Assembly: GCF_959020145.1 (NCBI RefSeq)
Contig: NZ_CAUEQY010000020.1
Location: 1 to 20,868 of the forward strand
Origin: an uncultured Bifidobacterium sp.
GTDB taxonomy: Bacteria; Actinomycetota; Actinomycetes; Actinomycetales; Bifidobacteriaceae
DNA: 20,868 nt
Direction of reading: 5' to 3'
The notes beneath the pieces were generated by a model, which was given only the letters and a program-made list of their open reading frames with translations, was not told where the DNA came from and searched no databases. This document shows positions 6,845-13,377 of the stretch, piece after piece (positions within the stretch are counted from its first letter, which is position 1; every line of letters starts with the position of its first letter). The position numbers and the translations under genes were made by a program.

Positions 6845-9139
6845 TCACTCATCTTCGGTCTGCTGCTGATCCTGATCATCCTGCTGGTCGTTCTGCTGGC
6901 TTTGCTGCTGAAGCGACTGGTTCTGCTGCTGAATGATTGTGCTTTGCTGCTGGGTGGCATTCTGCTTTCCACCGCCGATCCTGGTGACCGCGCTGGATGT
7001 TGCGGAATACTTGGCCGCAGGCTGCCCATAATCGTTGTCAATCGGCAGCTGTTTGCGTTCCGCATAAGCATTCATAAAGTCACGCCATGCCGGGGCCGCG
7101 ATGGTGGAACCATCCCAGTAGCTGTGGTACTGGCCGTTGATAGCGATATTCGCAATCGGGTGTCCAACCGGGTTCTGCACGTCACCGACGAGCACGAACG
7201 TAGCGATCTGGTTCGGAATGAAACCACCTGTCGTAACTAGCTGATCCTCGTGGGTACCGGTCTTGGCGAAGGTCTTACGCCCATTGGCCAGCTGTGCCAC
7301 ACCGCCTGCGCCGTCAGGACGAACAACGCCTTGATTCATGGCCCAAGCAAGCGTTTGAATGATTTCCGGATCAACCGCCTGATGGCAGTTCGCGGAAGGC
7401 ACCTTAATATCATTGCCGTCCACATCAGTCACCTGCTTCAGCGCGATCGGATTGCACTGCACGCCATTGGACGCATATACAGAGAAGATGCTTGCCATCG
7501 TCAGCGGGGACACGTTGACGTTACCGACCATCATGGCAGGCACGAATGATGAGGTCTTGTCGAGCGTCTCACCGGTATTCGCATCATGATAGCCAAGTTC
7601 AGTTGCGGTATCGGCAATCTTGCACAAGCCGATGATGGATCCCATGGAAGCCTGCGTGGTGTTATGAGACCTTGCCAAAGCCAATGCCGGCGTTTCCGGG
7701 TTCACCGTTCCATTGGTTATTGCGTTGGTGACGTTCCACGTATCAGTGCCGCCGGTATAACGATCGCATGCGAACAACGAGGTCGAATACCTCGTGGACG
7801 TCTGCAGGTTCTCGTTGACGGAATGTCCCGCTTCCATCCACGCCACCAGATTGATAGGCTTCCACGACGAGCCGATGGAGAAGCCCATGCCGCCGCCGTC
7901 TTCTCGGTCCACGGCATAGTTCATGGAATCCCTGGTCTGGTCGTTCTGCGCCGCTTCGGTGGCATCATACGTTCGATTCAGACCGAAGCCCAACACTTCT
8001 CCGGTACCCGGTTTGACGGACGCCATCACGATTTCCATGCCGGAGGAATCTTCCGGTGGGATGGTGTTGCGCGCGGTTTCGTTCAACAAGGTGTTGGCAT
8101 CGATATCCAACGTGGTGACGATCTTCAGACCGCCCTCTTTCAGCAGTCTTTCCCTGTCCTCGCTGGTCTTGCCGAATTCCTTGGAATTCAAAATCTTATG
8201 CACCACGTAATCGCAGAAATAGCCCGCATCATAGTCCGCGGCCATGCAACCGGTGGAAATAGGCTGGACATCAAGCGTATCTGCGAGCGGAGTATTGACC
8301 GCCTCTTGATATTCCGTATCCGAAATATAGCCCTGCTCGTTCATCAGCTGCAGCACGATATTGCGTTGCTTCTCGGATTCCGGCTGGTTCGATTCGACGG
8401 AAGGATCGTAAGCGTTCGGATTCTTGGTGATTGCCGCGATGGTGGCGGACTGCACGATGTTCAGCTGATCTGCGGTGGTGTTGAAATACCGCTTCGCAGC
8501 CGCCTGCACGCCATAGAGGCTATTGCCGCCAAACTGTGCGATATTGAGATATCCCTGCAAAATTTCAGGCTTGGAATACTGCTTTTCCATTTGCACGGAA
8601 ATCAGCATTTCCCTCATTTTTCGTGCGATGGTATCTTCCGACGCATGGTATTGTGCGATCGGATCGTCATCCTGCTGCGCCTGCAGGATCAGCACGTTTT
8701 TGACATACTGCTGGGTAAGGGAGGAACCGCCCTGATGGTCGCCCTTCATGTATGTTTGGACGAACGCGCGAAACACACCCTGCACATCAACGCCGCCGTG
8801 AGTGAAGAATCGTCTGTCTTCACGCGCTACCACGGCCTGCTGCATGTATTTGGAAATCTTCTTCAACGGCACGACTTCACGATTCTGATCCCAGAATTCG
8901 GTGATTTTCGTGGTGCCATCGGAAGCGTACATGGTCGACTTCTGCGGCAGGCTGGTCACATCAAAATCAATACCTTCGACCGACAGCGACGGAATAACCG
9001 CCTTGGCGACGCTGTTCGCGCCGAAAACCGCCGGTAGGAGGAACAAACTGGCGGCCACGCCGCCACCCACACTCAGCGTGATGTAGGCAATCACGAGTGC
9101 GAGCACACGTTGAACGGTCAAAGTCTTCTTTTCGGGCAT
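6845..9139 (-). CDS. Class A penicillin-binding protein (glycosyltransferase and transpeptidase)
   Basis: Bifunctional peptidoglycan synthase of 764 residues anchored by one N-terminal helix (about 11-35). The glycosyltransferase domain has EDRRFFTHGG with catalytic Glu107, GGSSLTQQ (137-144) and RKMREMLISVQMEKQYSK (173-190). The transpeptidase domain has the SxxK motif SSWK (Ser424), SxN as SHN (491-493) and KTGT (626-629), so both activities should be intact. The C-terminus (about 726-764) is a Gln/Asp-rich tail. I prefer the ATG at 9139 to the one at 9148, because a -10 box ends exactly 7 nt before it and would overlap the earlier ATG; no Shine-Dalgarno sequence is present for either. It acts outside the membrane in cell-wall synthesis. 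Confidence 0.93.
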   Translation of the reverse strand: MPEKKTLTVQRVLALVIAYITLSVGGGVAASLFLLPAVFGANSVAKAVIPSLSVEGIDFDVTSLPQKSTMYASDGTTKITEFWDQNREVVPLKKISKYMQQAVVAREDRRFFTHGGVDVQGVFRAFVQTYMKGDHQGGSSLTQQYVKNVLILQAQQDDDPIAQYHASEDTIARKMREMLISVQMEKQYSKPEILQGYLNIAQFGGNSLYGVQAAAKRYFNTTADQLNIVQSATIAAITKNPNAYDPSVESNQPESEKQRNIVLQLMNEQGYISDTEYQEAVNTPLADTLDVQPISTGCMAADYDAGYFCDYVVHKILNSKEFGKTSEDRERLLKEGGLKIVTTLDIDANTLLNETARNTIPPEDSSGMEIVMASVKPGTGEVLGFGLNRTYDATEAAQNDQTRDSMNYAVDREDGGGMGFSIGSSWKPINLVAWMEAGHSVNENLQTSTRYSTSLFACDRYTGGTDTWNVTNAITNGTVNPETPALALARSHNTTQASMGSIIGLCKIADTATELGYHDANTGETLDKTSSFVPAMMVGNVNVSPLTMASIFSVYASNGVQCNPIALKQVTDVDGNDIKVPSANCHQAVDPEIIQTLAWAMNQGVVRPDGAGGVAQLANGRKTFAKTGTHEDQLVTTGGFIPNQIATFVLVGDVQNPVGHPIANIAINGQYHSYWDGSTIAAPAWRDFMNAYAERKQLPIDNDYGQPAAKYSATSSAVTRIGGGKQNATQQQSTIIQQQNQSLQQQSQQNDQQDDQDQQQTEDE

Positions 9140-9146
9140 GGTGCCC

Positions 9147-9174
9147 ATTCTAAAGTGGTGGGTCTACTAATCAA
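9147..9174 (-). promoter_or_regulatory. Promoter of the PBP gene, leaderless arrangement
   Basis: On the minus strand TTGATT (9169-9174), a 16-nt spacer, then TAGAAT (9147-9152). The ATG at 9139 follows 7 nt later, where transcription would be expected to begin, so the mRNA probably starts at or next to the A of the start codon. Confidence 0.6.
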
Positions 9175-9249
9175 CCGGCCGATCGCAGCCATCACGGGTT
9201 TCTCACAAACAACCGTAAAACTTGAAAAACACTGGAAAACAGTCGAAAA

Positions 9250-9975
9250 TTATCGTCTCGATCGTCGAATAAGCATGCCGGGCTGGTAGATGATGATGGA
9301 ACGGCCCTCACGCGCGATCCATCCACGGTTGGCGAAATCCATCAGCGCCTTGTTCACCGTTTCGCGCGACGAACCGACCAGCTGCGCCATTTCCTCCTGC
9401 GTCAGATCGTGCGGCACCTTCAACCCCGCCTCGACCGGCTCGCCGAAGCGTGACGCCAGATTCAGCAGCGTTTTCGCCAAACGTCCCGGCACGTCCATGA
9501 ACACAAGCTCCGAAATGCGCTCATTGTTGTCACGCATGCGATGCGCGAGCACCTGAAGCATGTCGACGGCCACGCGCGGATGCTCGTCAAGCCATGCGAA
9601 CAGGGCGTCATGCTCAAGCCATACGACTTTCGTGTCACTGGTCATGGCCACGGCGGACGCGGTGCGCGGTCCACCATGCGGATCGAACACCGGAATCTCA
9701 CCCAGCACTTCGCCGTACGCATGAATGCTCAACAACTGCACACGTCTGTCGGACGATTGCCGGATCAGTTTGACGCGCCCGCGTTCCAGCAGATACATGC
9801 GGTGATCGGTGTCGCCTTCGCGGAAAATATAGTCGCCCTTGCTGTATTCGGCATGCTGCAGATGCGGCAGCAGTTCCTCCGCCTCTTCGGAAGAAACCTG
9901 CTTGAACAACGCGGTGTGCAGCAACGTCGCGCTTTCGCCACTGGGTCCACTATTGGTCTCGTTTGGCGTAGCCAT
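9250..9975 (-). CDS. Crp/Fnr-family transcriptional regulator (cAMP-receptor-like)
   Basis: Global-regulator type protein of 241 residues. The cyclic-nucleotide-binding domain (about 18-130) has the beta-barrel motif GDYIFREGDTDHRMYLLERG (47-66) and a phosphate-binding cassette with Gly92-Glu93 and Pro103-Arg104-Thr105, the residues that contact cAMP in Crp. A dimerisation helix follows, then a winged helix-turn-helix (about 188-230) with recognition helix GSSRETVNKAL, similar to Crp and GlxR. There are no Fnr-type cysteines. A perfect GGAGGTG Shine-Dalgarno sequence 6 nt upstream fixes the start. It has a leader of at least 170 nt downstream of lplA containing inverted repeats. Whether cAMP is the ligand in bifidobacteria is not shown by the sequence. 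Confidence 0.93.
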   Translation of the reverse strand: MATPNETNSGPSGESATLLHTALFKQVSSEEAEELLPHLQHAEYSKGDYIFREGDTDHRMYLLERGRVKLIRQSSDRRVQLLSIHAYGEVLGEIPVFDPHGGPRTASAVAMTSDTKVVWLEHDALFAWLDEHPRVAVDMLQVLAHRMRDNNERISELVFMDVPGRLAKTLLNLASRFGEPVEAGLKVPHDLTQEEMAQLVGSSRETVNKALMDFANRGWIAREGRSIIIYQPGMLIRRSRR

Positions 9976-10050
9976 TTGTCACACCTCCGTTCATAGGCAC
10001 ATCCTCTGGGCACGCCGCCAGGCGTGTTGCCAGGCGCGCTGCCGCGGCTT

Positions 10051-10099
10051 CGAAAGCTTGTTGCGATTCCACATGCCCTCACGGAACACCAAGCTTTCG
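10051..10099. repeat. Inverted repeat CGAAAGCTTG / CAAGCTTTCG upstream of the Crp-like gene
   Basis: Perfect 10-bp arms at 10051-10060 and 10090-10099, 29 nt apart, in the lplA-crp intergenic region. Each arm contains the palindrome AAGCTT. A smaller hairpin CACGCC-GCCA-GGCGTG lies at 10011-10026, closer to the start codon. It could be an operator pair, an lplA terminator or a leader structure. Confidence 0.6.
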
Positions 10100-10146
10100 T
10101 AACATTCTCATTGCCCTTGATATCAGGGGCGGCTTCGACCATCGGG

Positions 10147-11289
10147 CTACATTGTAACTCGCCTGGCGGCGTCGAGCAGCCGTTCAACCACGTCTTCACG
10201 ACTCATGCCCGTCTGCGAGCGCATTGGATCGACTCGTTTTACCGCTGATTTCACCGCTTTGTCCGACATTTTCTCGCGTGAGGTGTTCAACACACGCCCC
10301 ATTTTTTCCGCGTCGATATCGTAGGCGAGGGTCACGTGGTGCAGTATGGCGCCAGGCCCTCCCTCTACTGGTGTGAATCGGCGTTGTGCGGCTCCGCCGA
10401 GTTTGCCGTATTGCGTGGCGATGTCGTTGAGTCCGGAGAATCGTACGTCGAGCCCGAGTTCCTTAAGCGCGCGCACCAGCCAGAAATCGCAGAGCCGGTA
10501 TGATTCCTCGATGCTTATGCCTTGGGTGAAATCGAACGGCGCGTACAACGAGTAGGTGATGGTATTGCCCGGTTCGATGAACATCGCCCCGCCGCCGGTG
10601 CAACGTCGGACCACGGTGAATCCTTCCTTCTGCGCGACCGCCGTATTGACTTCGTCTTCGAGCGACTGGAATTTGCCGATGACCACGGCCGGAGCGGCCC
10701 ATTCCCAGATACGCAGCGTGGGTTCGCGTTTGCCTGCCGCCACTTCGCGCGCCCATGCGATGTCGGTTTCCATTTGTTCGTTCGGGTCGCGCGGCTTGTC
10801 GTGGATGACGGTCGGTTTCAGGTCCCGCCAGCGTTCCAGATATTCCTCTTGTGTCAGCGCATTATGCATTCCCGGTTGTTCCCCGGAATATTGTTTCGTG
10901 GACCGCGCGATATTTCCGTTGCCCGTTGCATCTTCCGCATTACGCGATTCACTGCCTGTGATTGCGCGGAGAAAAGCGATGGCAATGCCTTCTGCCGTCA
11001 TACCCACCAATCGCACGTTCGGATAGTTCGCGGTAATCGCTTGCAATCGTCGCGTAATGTCGCGTGTGGGCGCGCCTCGCTGGCTTTGCAGCAAGTTTTC
11101 CCAATCCTGCAATAGTCGGCGGGAATCCTTGTCATCGCCGTCAAGAAAGAAATCGCCGTCGATCCGACATTGTTCCACGGATTGGATGGAACTTGCACAT
11201 TCGCGGAAATATGCTGGAATGTCATCAGAAAGCCGGACGGAAACCCCTACGAGTTTGCCGCCCGGCTGCTTATACAGCCCTCTGCCCAT
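10147..11289 (-). CDS. lplA: Lipoate-protein ligase A, accessory domain placed N-terminally
   Basis: Activates lipoate (or octanoate) with ATP and attaches it to the lysine of lipoyl domains, here plausibly GcvH. It has 380 residues. Residues 1-110 match the small LplA accessory domain (KQPGGKLVGVSV, then IDGDFFLD, then LVGMTAEGIA), which in E. coli LplA is at the C-terminus. Residues 145-380 are the catalytic BPL/LplA domain with LRIWEWAAPAVVIGKFQS (192-209), RRCTGGGAMF (228-237) and the likely catalytic Lys296 in GKLGGAAQ. A variable linker (about 111-144) joins them. I recall the same order from other actinobacterial LplA proteins. The ATG overlaps the stop codon of the upstream TM2 gene (TGATG), implying translational coupling. 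Confidence 0.9.
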   Translation of the reverse strand: MGRGLYKQPGGKLVGVSVRLSDDIPAYFRECASSIQSVEQCRIDGDFFLDGDDKDSRRLLQDWENLLQSQRGAPTRDITRRLQAITANYPNVRLVGMTAEGIAIAFLRAITGSESRNAEDATGNGNIARSTKQYSGEQPGMHNALTQEEYLERWRDLKPTVIHDKPRDPNEQMETDIAWAREVAAGKREPTLRIWEWAAPAVVIGKFQSLEDEVNTAVAQKEGFTVVRRCTGGGAMFIEPGNTITYSLYAPFDFTQGISIEESYRLCDFWLVRALKELGLDVRFSGLNDIATQYGKLGGAAQRRFTPVEGGPGAILHHVTLAYDIDAEKMGRVLNTSREKMSDKAVKSAVKRVDPMRSQTGMSREDVVERLLDAARRVTM

Positions 11290-12032
11290 CAATCTTGAAG
11301 TTCTTGGCCGCGCCCATCGCGGTGCCAGTTGGACCCGTAGCTGGAGCACAGGATGAGGACTGCTTCGATCAGAGCCCAGATTCCGGAAATGATCGGTCCG
11401 ATGAGGATGATCCATCCGATCAGGGTCAGCAACAGCTGGGCCACGGCCTTGCCTGTGTATCCCAGATAGAAGTTGTGCACGCCGAGGGTGCCGAGGAACA
11501 GGCCGAGCAGGCCGGCGACGATCTTCGACTTCTGCGCGTAGCCATAGCCGGACTGCTGTTGGGTCGCCTGATAGTAGGTCTGCTGCGCGTAGGTTGGTGG
11601 CTGATTGTATGCGGACTGCGTGTATTGGGGCTGAGTCGGCTCCTGATAATAGGGGGTCTGCGCCGATTGTGCGTAATCCGTAGGTCCGTACGTCGGCTGG
11701 CCGTAGATGGGCTGTGCAGGTTGCGCAGGCTGAGTCGGCTGCCCGTAAGCGGGAGCGGCCGAGCCATATGCGGGGACGGACGAACCGTAGGCAGCCGACT
11801 GACCATATGGCTGACCATTGCCGTACGTACCGCCGGGGATGTTGTTGCCCTGCGTACCCGGGGCATATCCCTGCACGGGCTGCTGCGATGCGTACGGGTC
11901 GGGATTGTGCGGCTGTGATGCAGGCTGATTGTAGCCATCCTGCGACTGCCTGTAATCGGCTTGAGTTGAATCGTTCGTCGCGAAATACTCGTCTTGGCCG
12001 GAACCGTTGTAATCGGCATTGTTGTCACTCAT
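11289..12032 (-). CDS. TM2-domain membrane protein with long Tyr/Gln/Pro-rich N-terminus
   Basis: The 247-residue protein has two parts. Residues 1-167 are low complexity, rich in Tyr, Gln, Pro, Gly and Ala with many YGQ and QP steps, probably disordered. Residues 168-230 are a TM2 domain: a first helix carrying GTLGVHNFYLG (181-191), then a second helix pair region (197-226) that is strongly hydrophobic. TM2 proteins are small membrane proteins of unknown bacterial function. The tail ends in a short charged segment. It is co-transcribed with lplA through a stop/start overlap. A -10-like TATTGT ends 7 nt before the ATG and there is no Shine-Dalgarno sequence. Three TCAGGG repeats lie upstream. 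Confidence 0.9.
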   Translation of the reverse strand: MSDNNADYNGSGQDEYFATNDSTQADYRQSQDGYNQPASQPHNPDPYASQQPVQGYAPGTQGNNIPGGTYGNGQPYGQSAAYGSSVPAYGSAAPAYGQPTQPAQPAQPIYGQPTYGPTDYAQSAQTPYYQEPTQPQYTQSAYNQPPTYAQQTYYQATQQQSGYGYAQKSKIVAGLLGLFLGTLGVHNFYLGYTGKAVAQLLLTLIGWIILIGPIISGIWALIEAVLILCSSYGSNWHRDGRGQELQD

Positions 12033-12039
12033 GGTTTCA

Positions 12040-12045
12040 ACAATA
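12040..12045 (-). promoter_or_regulatory. -10-like box TATTGT 7 nt before the TM2 gene
   Basis: TATTGT followed by 7 nt and then ATG on the minus strand, without Shine-Dalgarno or clear -35. It fits the leaderless pattern seen at other genes in the window but is the weakest match to TATAAT. Confidence 0.3.
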
Positions 12046-12062
12046 TCCCATAATTTGCCTTG

Positions 12063-12105
12063 TTGCTTTCATCCACCCTGAAAGCAATCCCTGAAATCCC
12101 CCTGA
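12063..12105. repeat. Three TCAGGG repeats and an 8-bp inverted repeat upstream of the TM2 gene
   Basis: On the minus strand TCAGGG occurs at 12100-12105, 12089-12094 and 12076-12081, spaced 11 and 13 bp. Overlapping them is the perfect inverted repeat TTGCTTTC (12063-12070) / GAAAGCAA (12080-12087) with a 9-nt loop. The position, 30-75 bp upstream of the TM2 start, suits a regulatory site. Confidence 0.5.
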
Positions 12106-12114
12106 ATATGCGAA

Positions 12115-12156
12115 ACGCCTGTCGAATTCAAGCATGAACTCGATTTCGACAGGCGT
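12115..12156. terminator. Hairpin after leuB, probable terminator
   Basis: Perfect 12-bp arms ACGCCTGTCGAA (12115-12126) and TTCGACAGGCGT (12145-12156), 48 nt beyond the leuB stop codon. On the minus strand it is followed by TTTCGCATATT, only a weak U-tract. Confidence 0.65.
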
Positions 12157-12204
12157 CTCAACAGGCGAACATATCCGGCGCAATCATGCGTTCCGGATCA
12201 TATG

Positions 12205-13245
12205 TCACATGCGTGCCAGAATGTCGCGTCCGACCTCGTCGGTGGAGCGGGTAGCGGATCCCAGCTCTTCGATGTCCGCTTCGACGGCCGCATCGATCTT
12301 GGCCGCGGCGTCGTCGAAACCGAGGTGGCGCAGCAGCATGGCCGCAGAAAGGATCGCGGCGGTCGGATTGGCCTTGTTCTGGCCTGCGATATCCGGTGCG
12401 GAACCGTGAATCGGCTCGAACATGGACGGGTATTCGTTGGAAGCGTTGATGCATCCGGAAGCGGAGTATCCGACACCGCCGACCACGGCACCTGCCTCGT
12501 CGGTGATGATGTCGCCGAACAGGTTGTCAGTGAGAATCACGTCGAAGCGGGACGGATTCGACACCATGAAAATGGTGGTCGCGTCGATATGCAGATAGTC
12601 GTGGGAAACTTCCGGATATTCCTCGGCGACCTTATCGACGATGCGCTGCCACATGTCTCCGGCGTTGACGAGCACGTTCTTCTTGTGCACGAGGGTCACA
12701 TGCTTCCTGCGCTTCATGGCCAGCTGGAAGGCGTAACGCACCACACGTTCCACGCCGTAGGCGGTGTTGATGGAAACTTCGGTGGCCACCTCGTTCGGGG
12801 TGCCGCGGCGAACCGCTCCGCCGGCGCCGCAGTACAGGCCTTCGGTGCCTTCACGCACCACGACGAAGTCGATATCACCCGGGTTGGCGAGCGGGGAGGT
12901 CACGCCCTTGTACAGCTTGGACGGACGCAGGTTGACGTACTGGTCGAGATCGAAACGGAGCTTGAGCAGCAGGCCACGTTCGAGAATGCCGGCCTTGATA
13001 CGCGGATCGCCGACTGCGCCCAACAGGATCGCGTCGGTCTTCTTGATGCGTTCCTCTTCCTCTTCCGGAAGAATCGCACCGTCACGCAGGTAACGTTCGG
13101 CGCCAAGATCGAAATTCTCGTAATCGAATTCGGCAACGCCCTCGGCCGCCTTCTCCAGAGCCTTCTGAGCCCACGGAGTCACTTCCTTGCCAATGCCATC
13201 GCCCGGAATGACGGCGATGGTGTACTTCTTTGCAGAATCACTCAT
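12205..13245 (-). CDS. leuB: 3-Isopropylmalate dehydrogenase
   Basis: NAD-dependent oxidative decarboxylation of 3-isopropylmalate to 2-ketoisocaproate, the third step of leucine synthesis. The 346-residue protein has the family opening YTIAVIPGDGIGKEV (8-22), the substrate-binding Arg region LLLKLRFDLDQYVNLRP, VVREGTEGLYCG, the catalytic Lys in LVHKKNVL and the metal-binding TDNLFGDIITDEAG signature. Length is normal for the actinobacterial type. It stands alone here, without leuA, leuC or leuD neighbours. A TAGAGT box ends 8 nt before the ATG and no Shine-Dalgarno sequence is visible. A hairpin terminator follows. Confidence 0.95.
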   Translation of the reverse strand: MSDSAKKYTIAVIPGDGIGKEVTPWAQKALEKAAEGVAEFDYENFDLGAERYLRDGAILPEEEEERIKKTDAILLGAVGDPRIKAGILERGLLLKLRFDLDQYVNLRPSKLYKGVTSPLANPGDIDFVVVREGTEGLYCGAGGAVRRGTPNEVATEVSINTAYGVERVVRYAFQLAMKRRKHVTLVHKKNVLVNAGDMWQRIVDKVAEEYPEVSHDYLHIDATTIFMVSNPSRFDVILTDNLFGDIITDEAGAVVGGVGYSASGCINASNEYPSMFEPIHGSAPDIAGQNKANPTAAILSAAMLLRHLGFDDAAAKIDAAVEADIEELGSATRSTDEVGRDILARM

Positions 13246-13253
13246 AGCACGCG

Positions 13254-13259
13254 ACTCTA
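13254..13259 (-). promoter_or_regulatory. -10-like box TAGAGT 8 nt before leuB
   Basis: TAGAGT plus 8 nt, then ATG. It forms part of a GACTAGAGTC near-palindrome. No good -35 is visible. Confidence 0.35.
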
Positions 13260-13377
13260 GTCAACGAATCAGCACGTGGACTTAAAACGCTCAACTAATG
13301 GACACTCCATGCCGCGTTCCTGTACGAAACACACGAAAAGCATGAATCATACGAATCTCACAAATCGCACAGCCTAA

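Noticed and set aside
5509..9037. Plus-strand frames opposite the OYE and PBP genes
   Set aside because: Shadows created by codon bias; no family resemblance, and both opposite-strand genes have intact motifs.
9186..9205. Possible Crp site (TGTGA-like) upstream of the PBP gene
   Set aside because: The two GTGA cores are in direct, not inverted, orientation and do not form the TGTGA-N6-TCACA palindrome.
10147..11415. Longer lplA frame starting at 11415
   Set aside because: The extra 42 codons lie inside the TM2 coding region and read as non-protein-like sequence; the domain starts at 11289, where stop and start overlap.
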